Origin: Ignavibacteriota bacterium
Lineage (GTDB): Bacteria > Bacteroidota > Ignavibacteria > Kapaibacteriales > UBA2268
Length of the DNA stretch: 32,210 nt
Assembly (NCBI GenBank): GCA_016219595.1
Contig: JACRLY010000075.1
Location: forward strand, 1 to 32,210
Direction: 5' to 3'
Part shown: positions 1-8,101 of the stretch, piece by piece
Layout: each line of letters begins with the position of its first letter
Numbering within the stretch: the stretch's first letter is position 1
Notes under the pieces: model-generated
The model's input: the letters and a program-made list of their open reading frames with translations, nothing else
Told to the model about the DNA's origin: nothing
Database searches by the model: none
Program-made: the position numbers and the translations under genes

Positions 1-15
1 TTATGGAGAAATCAA

Positions 16-363
16 ATGTTAGAAGAAATTTTAGTCCCGATTTTTTCAATTATGTGTACTTTTGGTTCGATTGCCTTTATTACTTATATATTTTTCATCA
101 CAAGGCACAAGGAAAGACTTTCACTTATTGAAAAAGGAATTGATGCAAAAATATTCATGACTGAAAGAAAACCACTCTATATACTTATGAAATTAGGATT
201 GGTATGTATTGGAGCAGCCATCGGAATTTTATTGGGAAATCTCTTTCATACATCTAAACTAATGGAAGAAGGTGTGGCTTATCCATCGATGATATTTTTA
301 TTTATTGGTATTGCCCTGGTATTATCATACTTTATCGAAAAGAAACTGAATAACAAAAGTTAA
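16..363 (+). CDS. Small membrane protein, DUF6249-like
   Basis: This 115-residue protein has an N-terminal hydrophobic segment (about residues 5-28), a short charged loop containing HKERLSLIEKGIDAKIF, and two further hydrophobic segments (about 54-74 and 88-106), so three membrane passes are likely. The loop wording (keERLaLIEKG-D) is what I associate with the DUF6249 family of small Bacteroidota inner-membrane proteins, often found beside ECF sigma-factor genes. That neighbour would lie outside this window. The ATG at 16 has GGAG seven bases upstream. A hairpin terminator follows at 416, so this is probably the last gene of an operon entering from the left edge. The biochemical function is unknown. 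Confidence 0.7.
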   Translation: MLEEILVPIFSIMCTFGSIAFITYIFFITRHKERLSLIEKGIDAKIFMTERKPLYILMKLGLVCIGAAIGILLGNLFHTSKLMEEGVAYPSMIFLFIGIALVLSYFIEKKLNNKS

Positions 364-415
364 ATAAAATGAATCCCAACCTTTCGTTTGGTATACTTTA
401 TTTTTTTTATTAAAT

Positions 416-453
416 GTCATGGCGGGTTTCGGCTGAGCCATGACTTTTATTTA
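416..453 (+). terminator. Rho-independent terminator after the small membrane protein
   Basis: A perfect 8-bp stem GTCATGGC (416-423) / GCCATGAC (437-444) encloses a 13-nt loop and is followed by the T-rich TTTTATTTATTT. It lies about 50 bp beyond the stop codon at 363. Confidence 0.75.
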
Positions 454-713
454 TTTAATTTATAACTGCCCTCAGCAAAACCCAGACAGGTATATTTTTA
501 TTATCGTATAAATTATTAGCTAATTACTAGCTCAAAATTAAATATATTTCAAATTATTTGCATCAACTATAATATATTTTAGTTTGACCAAAATTATAGA
601 CTGTATAAAACCACTAATATTTTAATTAGAATCTATTTTGTGGAACTATATTATTTCACAAACGTAATGAACAAAAAAAACTGTAAATTTACTGGATTAT
701 ATATTGATGAATT
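445..713. other. AT-rich intergenic region upstream of the barrel/ABC block
   Basis: No open frame here looks like a gene. The region must hold the promoter of the block starting at 714, but I see no convincing TAnnTTTG element. Two small inverted repeats are visible: AGCTA/TAGCT (519-533) and TTTGTG/CACAAA (637-642 and 657-662). The second spans 26 bp and is too widely spaced for a standard CRP site. The ATG at 714 has no clear ribosome binding site. Confidence 0.4.
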
Positions 714-1862
714 ATGAAAATCAGAATTTTAATATTTTTACTATCTATCATTGCAGTTACAGCTCAAACAACTTTTGATTTCAGCGGGTACTTGTATGAT
801 GTACCAACATTTTACTTGAAACCGGCATCTGCAGAATTCCTTGGAATGAAAAGCGGCGAAGATGTTTATCCGATGAACCTCACACGACTGAGATTGAGAC
901 CGACACTTAATTTCAGTGAAAATTCAAGAATAACGATGCAGTATGAAGCCGATGTTCTCTATTCGAAATTCCCATTGTTCTTATCGGAAGGAACAGGAAT
1001 GACAAACCGCCAGGCAGTTGACCTTCACCAAAGGTTTTACAATGAAAATAATTTGACAGCACAGTATTTCATTGATGTTCTTTATTATAAACATATATTT
1101 GATTTCGGAGAAGTAGTATTCGGGAGGCAGGTTATATCATGGGGAGTAGGAAGAATATGGCAGCCGACAGATTTGTTTAATCCACTCAACCCTGCCAATT
1201 TCAGCAAACTGGAAAAGGATGGAGCAGACGCCCTATCGGCAAAATTTTTCATAGGCGATTTCACCGATTTGGAAATGGTATGCAATTTCAGGGAGAATAT
1301 TAAGGATTACAACTATGGAGCAAGATTCCGTACAAATTTCAGCGAGTATGATGTATCGGTTATGGGAGGATATTTCGACAAGAAAGTAATTGTAGGCGCG
1401 GATTTCACAGGAAATTTTTTTAATGCGGGATTGAGAGGAGAAGGGACTTATTCTTATAATCCAAAAGTTACAGATTCCAATTATGTGCGATTTATTTTAG
1501 GTTTGGATTATCAATTTACTTCAGAATTATACGCATTGCTCGAATACCAATTCAACGGAAGGGGAACGGCATGCAAAGAATGTTATGACATTATTAGTTT
1601 AATGAGAGGTGAAATACAAAACGTAGGTTTGAATTATATAACAATTCAAAGTAATTATAAAATACATCCACTTGTAACAATCAATGCGGGGACAACGATG
1701 AATATAAATGACCAGAGCGGATATTTTAATGCAGGAATTACATATTCTATATTGGAAAGCTTGAATTTATCACTCGGCGGAATGTATTTTCTGGGAAGTG
1801 GAAAAGATGAATTCTGGTATTATCCATCAGCAGTGTATTTAAGCGGGCAGTGGTTTTATTGA
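714..1862 (+). CDS. Outer-membrane beta-barrel protein, DUF1302-like
   Basis: The protein has 382 residues with a Sec signal peptide (hydrophobic core about residues 4-17, probable cleavage after TAQ). The rest alternates polar and aromatic residues with Gly turns and ends in WFY, typical of an outer-membrane barrel with a terminal aromatic. The stretch GRQVISWGVGRIW followed by DLFNPLNP (about residues 138-161) resembles the signature of DUF1302-type barrels. In other bacteria these sit beside periplasmic LolA-like partners and inner-membrane exporters. The next gene here is LolA-like and starts 65 bp downstream, followed by an FtsX-type ABC exporter, so a role as the outer-membrane receiver or exit port of that system is inferred. 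The cargo is unknown. Two cysteines (CKEC) lie near residue 287. Confidence 0.75.
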   Translation: MKIRILIFLLSIIAVTAQTTFDFSGYLYDVPTFYLKPASAEFLGMKSGEDVYPMNLTRLRLRPTLNFSENSRITMQYEADVLYSKFPLFLSEGTGMTNRQAVDLHQRFYNENNLTAQYFIDVLYYKHIFDFGEVVFGRQVISWGVGRIWQPTDLFNPLNPANFSKLEKDGADALSAKFFIGDFTDLEMVCNFRENIKDYNYGARFRTNFSEYDVSVMGGYFDKKVIVGADFTGNFFNAGLRGEGTYSYNPKVTDSNYVRFILGLDYQFTSELYALLEYQFNGRGTACKECYDIISLMRGEIQNVGLNYITIQSNYKIHPLVTINAGTTMNINDQSGYFNAGITYSILESLNLSLGGMYFLGSGKDEFWYYPSAVYLSGQWFY

Positions 1863-1926
1863 CAATTTCAGGTATGGGAACATCTACCGTGGAATTACGT
1901 ATATTATCATAAAAAAGGAGTGAAAG

Positions 1927-2667
1927 ATGAATAAAATAATTTTTGTATTGATAGTTTTGGTTTTGTTGTACAGCAACTCTTTTTCTCAAAAAGCAGTGGA
2001 TATTATTCAGAAAGCAGAAGGAGCTATTAAAGGTGAATCCAGTTACGGTAAATTTACAATGAATATTGTTACACCCGAATATCAGCGTTCGATGACTATG
2101 CAGAGCTGGTGGGTGGGAAATGAAAAATCACTTATTGTAATTATAGCACCAAACAAAGACAAAGGTAATAAGACATTAAAAATTAAAAATGAGCTTTGGA
2201 GTTACTTGAAAAACACAGAAACCACAATGAAACTGCCTGCTTCGATGATGCTCCAATCCTGGAATGGTTCCGATTTAACTAATGACGATTTGGTAAGAGA
2301 ATCCAATTTAGCAATTGATTACAATTCAATCATACAAAAAGAAGAGGAAATCGGAGGTGAGAAATGCTGGAAGATTGATATGACACCAAATCCACAAGCT
2401 GCAGTGGTATGGGGGCATATTTACTATTGGGTGCGTCAAAAAGATTATCTGCCCGGTTTAATCCAGTATTATAGTGAAAAAGGTGAGCTTGTGAGGTCTA
2501 TGAAATTCTCTGATTTCAAAAATATGGGCGGGAGATTTATACCGACAAAATGGGTAATTGAGAGTAATAAGAAAACAGGTCATTATACGGAATTTATTTA
2601 CAATGAAGTGAAATTTGATGTTCAGATACCCGATAAGATTTTCTCTTTCAGGGAACTTGAGAAATAA
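1927..2667 (+). CDS. LolA-like outer membrane lipoprotein-sorting protein
   Basis: This 246-residue protein has a clear signal peptide (MNKIIFVLIVLVLLYSNSFSQ). The mature part starts with an amphipathic AVDIIQKAEGAIKG helix, followed by a long run of beta strands with paired aromatics (SWWVGNEKSLIVI, GGEKCWKIDMTP, IYYWVRQKDYLPGLIQYY). That is the layout of the LolA/LolB-like half-barrel family annotated as outer membrane lipoprotein-sorting proteins. Canonical LolA is about 200 residues, so this is the longer variant found in export cassettes. The start is firm: AAGGAG lies about 7 bases before ATG 1927. Its neighbours, a barrel and a LolCDE/MacB-like transporter, suggest it carries a hydrophobic cargo (lipid or lipoprotein) across the periplasm. 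That role is inferred. Confidence 0.85.
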   Translation: MNKIIFVLIVLVLLYSNSFSQKAVDIIQKAEGAIKGESSYGKFTMNIVTPEYQRSMTMQSWWVGNEKSLIVIIAPNKDKGNKTLKIKNELWSYLKNTETTMKLPASMMLQSWNGSDLTNDDLVRESNLAIDYNSIIQKEEEIGGEKCWKIDMTPNPQAAVVWGHIYYWVRQKDYLPGLIQYYSEKGELVRSMKFSDFKNMGGRFIPTKWVIESNKKTGHYTEFIYNEVKFDVQIPDKIFSFRELEK

Positions 2668-2668
2668 T

Positions 2669-2700
2669 GCAGAATTATGAATTCTGAATTTTGAATTGTG
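2669..2700. repeat. Short AATTATGAATTCTGAATT-type repeat
   Basis: Immediately after the stop of the LolA-like gene lies an inverted AGAATT-ATG-AATTCT (2671-2685), followed by further imperfect copies of TGAATT. It resembles the simple interspersed AATT-rich repeats of FCB genomes. It has no T-tract that would make it a terminator. Confidence 0.35.
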
Positions 2701-2785
2701 GATATATATATTAAATAAATGAAATAGAATTAATTATTGCATAATCATTATTCAATTTAAACTTTTTAAGAAAAAGGATAAAAAT

Positions 2786-4012
2786 TTGTTACTGAAATTA
2801 AAAATGGCATGGCGAAGTGTTTGGGGTAACTGGCGACGTACGGTTATTACAATAGCAGCAATAGCATTTGCTACATTCCTGACAATAATTTTCTCAGGTG
2901 TAAATGACGGCACTTACGGAGCAAATATCAGGATGACATGCGATTTGTTCACAGGCTATATTCAGATTCAGAAAAAAGGTTATATAGAAAATCCTACTCT
3001 AACAAAAACTTTTGCATATACTCAAGAATTAGAAAAAAAATTAAATTCAATACCAAACCTAAAAGGATTTACAACAAGAATTATAACTGAGGGATTAGTC
3101 AGCTTCAAAGATAAAACCACAGCAGCTTCAATAGTAGGATTAAGCCCGGAAGGAGAGAAAGAAGTATCAAAGTTAAAAGAGAGATTAAGAAAAGGGACGT
3201 TCATTAATGATGCATCAATATATGATATAGTCGTTGGATATAAAATGCTCGATAACCTGAAAGCAAAAATCGGCGATACTATAGTTGTACTGACATCAGC
3301 TTATGACGGTTCGATGGGCAACCTGAAATTTAGAATAGCCGGAACATCAAAACTTGGGTCACCGGATTTGGATGCAATGTCGCTTTTCATGCATATAGAT
3401 GCGGCAAAAGAAATACTTGCTATGAACGATAGAGTTTGTTCTGTGGTTATTTCATTAAATAATCTCGATGATATACCTCAAGCAAAAAAGCAGGTATCTT
3501 CAGTACTGCCTAATGACCTGGTGGCACTCGGCTGGGATGAAGTAAATCCTGAACTGAAACAGATGATGGATATGGATGCATCGAGTAATATGATATATTA
3601 TGCACTTATTATTATAATTATTTCATTTGGAATAATGAATACTGTTTTGATGTCAATCACCGAAAGATTCAGGCAGTTCGGTGTTATGCTGGCAATCGGT
3701 ATGAAGAATTTAAATTTGGTTAATATTGTTTTTATAGAATTATTAATTATTATTATCTTTGGTTTATTCTTAGGTAATCTTACCGGTTATTTAACAAATT
3801 ATTATATTATGGCTCATCCAATTCCATTAGGAGGAGAAATGGGTAAATTTTACGAGGAGTATGGTTTTAAACCGGCAATTTATTCCTCAATTGCGCCAAA
3901 GATATTCATCTCGACAAGTATTACAACATTCATTATTTGTTTGATTGTATTTCTTTATCCTGCTTTCAGAGTGATGAGATTGGAAGCGCTTAAAGGTATA
4001 AGATACACATGA
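2786..4012 (+). CDS. ABC transporter permease, FtsX/MacB-LolC/E family (first of two)
   Basis: The protein has 408 residues with four predicted membrane segments: one near the N-terminus (about 19-38), then three C-terminal ones (about 268-292, 308-335, 370-398). A large periplasmic domain of the MacB_PCD type lies between the first and second. The cytoplasmic loop MSITERFRQFGVMLAIGM is the conserved coupling region of FtsX-type permeases. The start is TTG at 2786, supported by AAGGAT about 7 bases upstream; an ATG at 2804 is possible but poorly placed. It pairs with the next gene as a LolC/LolE-like heterodimer energised by the ATPase at 5337. Such permeases extrude lipoproteins, lipids or peptides rather than channelling solutes; the cargo here is not identifiable. 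Confidence 0.88.
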   Translation: MLLKLKMAWRSVWGNWRRTVITIAAIAFATFLTIIFSGVNDGTYGANIRMTCDLFTGYIQIQKKGYIENPTLTKTFAYTQELEKKLNSIPNLKGFTTRIITEGLVSFKDKTTAASIVGLSPEGEKEVSKLKERLRKGTFINDASIYDIVVGYKMLDNLKAKIGDTIVVLTSAYDGSMGNLKFRIAGTSKLGSPDLDAMSLFMHIDAAKEILAMNDRVCSVVISLNNLDDIPQAKKQVSSVLPNDLVALGWDEVNPELKQMMDMDASSNMIYYALIIIIISFGIMNTVLMSITERFRQFGVMLAIGMKNLNLVNIVFIELLIIIIFGLFLGNLTGYLTNYYIMAHPIPLGGEMGKFYEEYGFKPAIYSSIAPKIFISTSITTFIICLIVFLYPAFRVMRLEALKGIRYT

Positions 4013-4029
4013 TTTTGGAGTAAAGAATT

Positions 4030-5262
4030 ATGTTTTTTAAAATAGCAATACGGAATCTGTTAAGAAATAAAAGAAGAACACTGATTATTTTATCATCTAT
4101 TATAATTGGTGTCTCGGCTACCCTGATTTATGACAGTATAAATGCGGGGATGATTACGCAAATGCTTGTAAATCAGATAAACACTTATTATTCGCATATA
4201 CAGATCCATAAAAAAGGATTCAATGACAACAGGCTTGTAACAAGTTATATACCCGATTATAAAAAAATTGAAGATGTAATAAAAAATCAATCGTATATAA
4301 AACATTACAGTAAAAGAGTAATTGCATTCGGAATGCTCAGCAGTGCAAACAGTTCGGCAGGAATATCAATGATAGGAATAGAGCCGGATAAGGAAAAAAA
4401 GGTCAGCGATATTCACAGGATGGTTGTCGAAGGCAGATATCCCAGCGGAAAATCAAATGAAATATTAATCAGCAAAAGAATGGCAGATAAACTCGAAGTT
4501 ACACTTGGCGACAAAGTTGTTGCTATGGCTGCTGACACAAACGGGAAAGTCAATTCGGAACTTTTCAGGATTGTTGGAATATATCGCTCTCATACAGGTG
4601 AGTTCGATAAGGTATTTGTTTATGTACCAATCGAAAATGCGAGAAATATACTTGGTATAGGTGATAATGTAACTGAAATATCATTGATAACCGAAAATGC
4701 AGACAGTACTTTTTCATTTAAGAAACAGTTAAATTCTGCACTAAATAATTCCGGGTATGATATTTCAAAATCAGAAATATTGACATACCAGGAGTCCCTC
4801 GCTATGATTATGTACCTGATTGATATCTGGAAACAGACTTCAATTATCATATACCTGATTATAGCCCTGGCTGTGCTATTTGGGGTAATAAATACAATGC
4901 TGATGTCAGTTTTCGAAAGGGTAAACGAAATCGGTGTGCTTATGTCAATCGGCATGAAAAATTCAGGTATTTTCAAAATGATTGTTCTCGAAGCATTTAT
5001 GTTGGGATTAGTTGGGACTGTAGCCGGGTTTATTATCGGCATACTGATATTTCTTCCTTTGTCGCACAACGGAATAAATCTCGGTATGTATTCCGAAAGT
5101 ATGTCATCATTCGGATTAAATAATATAATCTATCCTGAATTAAATTTAATGGTTATTATAAATTCATTGTTTATTATGCCACTGGCAACTGCATTGGGTG
5201 CGTTTTATCCTGCACGTAAAGCAATAAAGCTGCAACCGACTGATGCTATGAGATATGTATAA
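4030..5262 (+). CDS. ABC transporter permease, FtsX/MacB-LolC/E family (second of two)
   Basis: The protein has 410 residues and is a paralog of the preceding permease with the same layout: N-terminal FFKIAIRNLLRNKRRT followed by a membrane segment, a periplasmic domain of about 220 residues, then three C-terminal membrane segments. The coupling loop is SVFERVNEIGVLMSIGMK. It starts 17 bp after the upstream stop, with GGAG at 4017-4020, so both permeases are read from one transcript. The two proteins are clearly divergent, as expected for a heterodimeric LolC/LolE-like membrane unit. The periplasmic domain probably contacts the LolA-like protein at 1927. The C-terminus (YPARKAIKLQPTDAMRYV) is the standard end of this family, so the gene is complete. 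Confidence 0.88.
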   Translation: MFFKIAIRNLLRNKRRTLIILSSIIIGVSATLIYDSINAGMITQMLVNQINTYYSHIQIHKKGFNDNRLVTSYIPDYKKIEDVIKNQSYIKHYSKRVIAFGMLSSANSSAGISMIGIEPDKEKKVSDIHRMVVEGRYPSGKSNEILISKRMADKLEVTLGDKVVAMAADTNGKVNSELFRIVGIYRSHTGEFDKVFVYVPIENARNILGIGDNVTEISLITENADSTFSFKKQLNSALNNSGYDISKSEILTYQESLAMIMYLIDIWKQTSIIIYLIIALAVLFGVINTMLMSVFERVNEIGVLMSIGMKNSGIFKMIVLEAFMLGLVGTVAGFIIGILIFLPLSHNGINLGMYSESMSSFGLNNIIYPELNLMVIINSLFIMPLATALGAFYPARKAIKLQPTDAMRYV

Positions 5263-5273
5263 AAAGGATGAAA

Positions 5274-5304
5274 AATCCCCTTAATCCCACTTTTTCAAAG
5301 GGGG
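5274..5304. repeat. Palindromic CCCC/GGGG repeat between permease and ATPase genes
   Basis: AATCCCC is followed by CCCaCTTTTTCAAAGgGGG (5286-5304), a hairpin with one mismatch. It sits in the 75-bp gap before the ATPase gene. The sequence resembles an interspersed mini-repeat more than a terminator, because only A-rich DNA follows on the plus strand. It could also attenuate read-through into the ATPase gene. Confidence 0.45.
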
Positions 5305-5336
5305 AAAGATTTAAAAAAAAATGAATTGAGGTTGAA

Positions 5337-6016
5337 ATGGAAATAATAAGATTGGAAAATATCAGTAAAATTTATGAAGACCACGGGATTCCCGTACAGG
5401 CATTGAAAGATGTAAATTTAGAAATTGACAAAGGTGATTTTGTCGTTATTGCAGGACCCTCAGGTTCCGGAAAAACTACATTATTAAATATTATAGGTTC
5501 ACTTGATGTACCGACTGAAGGGCATGTGTTCCTCGAAGGAGAAAATCTTACTCACAAGAAAAAAAGAAAACCAGGTTGAGAAAAATCGGATTTATTTTCC
5601 AGGCATATAATTTACTTCCGGTTTTAACGGCACTCGAGAATATAGAATTTTCGATGATGCTTCTCGGTTTATCTGATAAAGAACGTCACAAAAAAGCCAC
5701 GAAAATAATGGAAGAACTCGAAATCGCTGAACTCGCAAACAAAAAGCCGAACAAAATGAGTGGCGGTCAACAGCAGAGAGTTGCAGTGGGAAGAGCAATC
5801 GTCAATGACCCACTGCTCGTTCTTGCTGACGAGCCGACTGCAAACTTAGACACAAAGACAGCAAACGGACTTTTGGATTTGATGCAGAAAATGAACGAAG
5901 AAAAAAATATCACATTCGTTTTTTCATCGCATGATAAAAAAGTAATTGACAGAGCAAAGAAATTGTTTATACTCAAAGATGGGATTATTGTGAATGGGAA
6001 TGGGAATGGAAAATAA
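5337..6016 (+). pseudogene. LolD/MacB-family ABC transporter ATPase, interrupted by a frameshift
   Basis: Two abutting frames together encode one normal ATPase of about 226 residues. The first (5337-5579) carries the N-terminal strand and Walker A GPSGSGKTT (from residue 40), then ends at TGA 5577-5579. The second (5576-6016) begins RKIGFIFQAYNLLPVLTALENI (Q-loop), with signature SGGQQQRVAVGRA, Walker B LVLADEPTANLD and an H-switch in FSSHD. The break follows an A7 run (5559-5565): one extra A would join the frames as ...THKKKKKTRLRKIGF. The second frame could restart at TTG 5576 in a TTGA stop/start overlap, but it lacks a ribosome binding site. An assembly indel, a true mutation or slippage are all possible. 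It is the only ATPase beside the two permeases. The C-terminus ends in a repeated NGNGNGK. Confidence 0.85.
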
Positions 6017-6017
6017 A

Positions 6018-6044
6018 AAAAACCGGCTGAGGAAGCCGGTTTAT
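6018..6044. terminator. Bidirectional terminator between ATPase and lipoprotein genes
   Basis: The stem AACCGGCT (6021-6028) / AGCCGGTT (6034-6041) is perfect with a 5-nt loop. It has an A-run on the left (T-run for the minus strand) and TTTATT on the right, and sits between convergent genes ending at 6016 and 6069. Confidence 0.8.
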
Positions 6045-6068
6045 TATGAGGTTCGTTTATCCTTATGT

Positions 6069-6794
6069 TTAATTCCCGCATTTTATCTCAGGAAACTTGT
6101 CTTTCCATTCAAGCCAGATGATATACTGTTCGGGTGTCAGTATAGTCTCTATCCTTGTGAATAAGTCCAATCTGCATGCCTTGAGTTCCACACACACTTC
6201 GAGACGTACTGGATTATCCCTCAATGCTGCCCTTGTTCTTTGATTTAATGATTTCAACGAGTCCCTCAGTTGTTCTCTTGTCCACCCCCCATTTTTCGCA
6301 CTGTCAATCAGTTCTTGCCTTTCCTGATTCGCCGAATCTATGATTGCTCTTTCAGAATCCCTGAGCAATATCATTTGTGTTTTCACACAACTAATATGGT
6401 CCTGGATATATATCTTTATTGAATCAATCTGTTCGGTTGTCAGGTTGAGATTTCGCAGTACAAATCCTAAATGAATTTTGTATCCTCTTTTTTCCTTTTT
6501 AAAATTATGTTTGTATTGACCATAATGATTCCCGTTATCCTCGTGCTTCCATCCCATTGATTCACAATCATCGTCTGAATAACCGTAAGCAGGTAACATA
6601 ATAATCATACTTGATTCATCACAATCACTAAAATCACTTTCAGTATTATCGATAATAATAAGTTCAAAATCTTTGGAACTGAATGAATCTTCAGTTGTAT
6701 TCGGACTGGTTAAGGGTTCTTTTGTGCATGAACTGATTCCGAGAATCAATCCAGCAGCAAATAACCATAGTAATAAATAATTTATTTTTTTCAT
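6069..6794 (-). CDS. Spy/LTXXQ-like lipoprotein with conserved cysteines (copy 2)
   Basis: I start this at ATG 6794, not further upstream, because GAGGAG sits 7 bases before it and the protein then opens with a lipoprotein signal (MKKINYLLLWLFAAGLILGISSC). It has 241 residues. After an acidic Ser/Thr/Asp-rich linker comes a helical region starting LNLTTEQIDSIKIYIQ and ending TPEQYIIWLEWKDKFPEI. This recalls the paired LTxxQ motifs of Spy/CpxP periplasmic proteins, though similarity is limited to pattern. It is a clear paralog of the protein at 7017-7736. Five cysteines are shared (in DDC, ISC, EVC, KAC, IKC), besides the lipid-attached one. The function is unknown; a periplasmic chaperone or stress-sensing role is a guess from the family pattern. 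Confidence 0.8.
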   Translation of the reverse strand: MKKINYLLLWLFAAGLILGISSCTKEPLTSPNTTEDSFSSKDFELIIIDNTESDFSDCDESSMIIMLPAYGYSDDDCESMGWKHEDNGNHYGQYKHNFKKEKRGYKIHLGFVLRNLNLTTEQIDSIKIYIQDHISCVKTQMILLRDSERAIIDSANQERQELIDSAKNGGWTREQLRDSLKSLNQRTRAALRDNPVRLEVCVELKACRLDLFTRIETILTPEQYIIWLEWKDKFPEIKCGN

Positions 6795-6967
6795 ATTACA
6801 TCTCCTCTTTATATTTCTAAATGCTTCTATTATGTCCGGCACTCATTATTTTGGTTTTAATGATTGTGTCTGCCGTTCTATATCTAATAACACAAAAAAT
6901 TGAATTTGGTTGCAAAATTTTTTTTATTGATTCAAAGTAATTGAAATTTATTTGGATATGTAATAAA

Positions 6968-6996
6968 AAAAAACCGGCTAAGGAGCCGGTTTTATT
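6968..6996 (-). terminator. Terminator after lipoprotein copy 1
   Basis: A 10-bp stem AAAACCGGCT (6970-6979) / AGCCGGTTTT (6984-6993) with a 4-nt loop is followed on the minus strand by a long T-run. It is nearly the same hairpin as that at 6021-6041, which lies at the same distance after the paralogous gene. Confidence 0.8.
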
Positions 6997-7016
6997 ATTA
7001 ATTATTTTTTTTTCTA

Positions 7017-7736
7017 TTATTGACTTTGTCCGCAAATAATTTCAGGAAGATTGTTTCTCCAATCGAGCCAAATTACCAATTGTTCTTCTGAAAGCAGTGC
7101 TTCAATACCATCAAGCAATGTCTCCCTGCATAATTTTATTTCTTCGCAGACTTCAACTCTTACAGGATTGTTTTTCAAAGCTTCCCTTGTTCTCTGAGCC
7201 AAATCCTTCAATGCTTGCTTCAACTGTTCTCTTGTCCAGCCCTCATCTTTAGCAGTCTGCATAATTTGTCTTCTTTCCTGGTTTGCTGCCTGAATTATTG
7301 TTCTTTCCGATTCACGCAATCTTTGCATTGCAGTTCTGACACAATCCATATGTGCCCTCAACAAGACTTTAATTGCATCAATTTGTTCCTGTGTCAAATC
7401 CAGTTGACGAAGTATCATACCAAGATGGAGTCTTTGTCCTCTGCCGTTTCTCATATCACCAAATCTTCCGCCATCCATCATAGAACCGCGTCCACTGCCC
7501 CAGCCCATAACCTGGCAATCTTCATTAGAATAACCATCCGGGGGAAGCATCATAAATTCACTTGTTTCAGTTGCATCCTGAATATCGCTCTGTGTGTTGT
7601 CAGAAATGGGTAACTGAAACTCGGACGAACTGTACATATCATCTGTAGGACTTGTTGGATTTTTCTGACATGAACTTACTGTCATTAATAATCCTATGGC
7701 AAGCATTGACAAAAATAAAACTCTGAAATTTTTCAT
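7017..7736 (-). CDS. Spy/LTXXQ-like lipoprotein with conserved cysteines (copy 1)
   Basis: This 239-residue protein opens with a lipoprotein signal (MKNFRVLFLSMLAIGLLMTVSSC); GGAG lies 7 bases before ATG 7736. A linker rich in Ser, Thr and Asp leads to MMLPPDGYSNEDCQVMGW, a Gly/Arg/Met-rich patch, then a helical domain LDLTQEQIDAIKVLL ... RESERTIIQAANQERRQI ... GWTREQL ... LSEEQLVIWLDWRNNLPEI. The LTQEQ and LSEEQ pair fits the LTxxQ pattern of Spy/CpxP-like proteins. Copy 2 at 6069 shares the whole architecture, including five cysteines after the lipobox, but has a Lys/Glu-rich stretch instead of the Gly/Arg/Met patch. The pair is separated by a terminator, so each copy is probably transcribed on its own. 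Confidence 0.8.
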   Translation of the reverse strand: MKNFRVLFLSMLAIGLLMTVSSCQKNPTSPTDDMYSSSEFQLPISDNTQSDIQDATETSEFMMLPPDGYSNEDCQVMGWGSGRGSMMDGGRFGDMRNGRGQRLHLGMILRQLDLTQEQIDAIKVLLRAHMDCVRTAMQRLRESERTIIQAANQERRQIMQTAKDEGWTREQLKQALKDLAQRTREALKNNPVRVEVCEEIKLCRETLLDGIEALLSEEQLVIWLDWRNNLPEIICGQSQ

Positions 7737-8101
7737 ATATACACTCCAATTTTTAATTTATAAAAAAATTATTTTGAATCTTGGACACATGGTATTACTA
7801 TTTGGTTTAATTTTAATTTCAAATAAATCATCATTCCTTAAATAATAACACAAATATATATTAAAGGTTGCAAAAATAATTTTATTATTAATTAATAATT
7901 ATAGGGAATTAATACTAATACTTATTAAATTCATCAATATTAATTACTTAGCGAATATTAAATTATTTGTTTAAAATTCTTTTTTATCAAATAATCTATT
8001 AATGATAGTTTAATTACATTTCTTTAATTTATCATAATCAATATTTTCCTTCTTCGTTTAAGAAGATGTAATTTTTGTCGTATATTATCAGTGGCAAAAA
8101 A
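7737..8101. other. AT-rich divergent intergenic region
   Basis: This stretch separates two divergently oriented lipoprotein genes and must hold both promoters. On the minus strand a TATATTTG (7858 down to 7851) fits the Bacteroidota TAnnTTTG -10-like element, about 110 bp before ATG 7736, but its upstream partner is poorly spaced. No coding frame or RNA gene is recognisable. An in-frame TTG at 8075 would lengthen the next gene but precedes its lipoprotein signal. Confidence 0.35.

Noticed and set aside
637..662. TTTGTG...CACAAA as a CRP/FNR-type operator
   Set aside because: The half-site spacing (14 nt) is too long for the known TGTGA-N6-TCACA geometry, so no regulator can be named.
4620..5069. 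Minus-strand open frame of 149 codons opposite the second permease
   Set aside because: It lies wholly inside a conserved permease gene and has no recognisable protein features.
7215..7613. Plus-strand open frame of 132 codons opposite lipoprotein copy 1
   Set aside because: The minus-strand lipoprotein has a lipobox, a ribosome site and a paralog; the plus frame has none of these.
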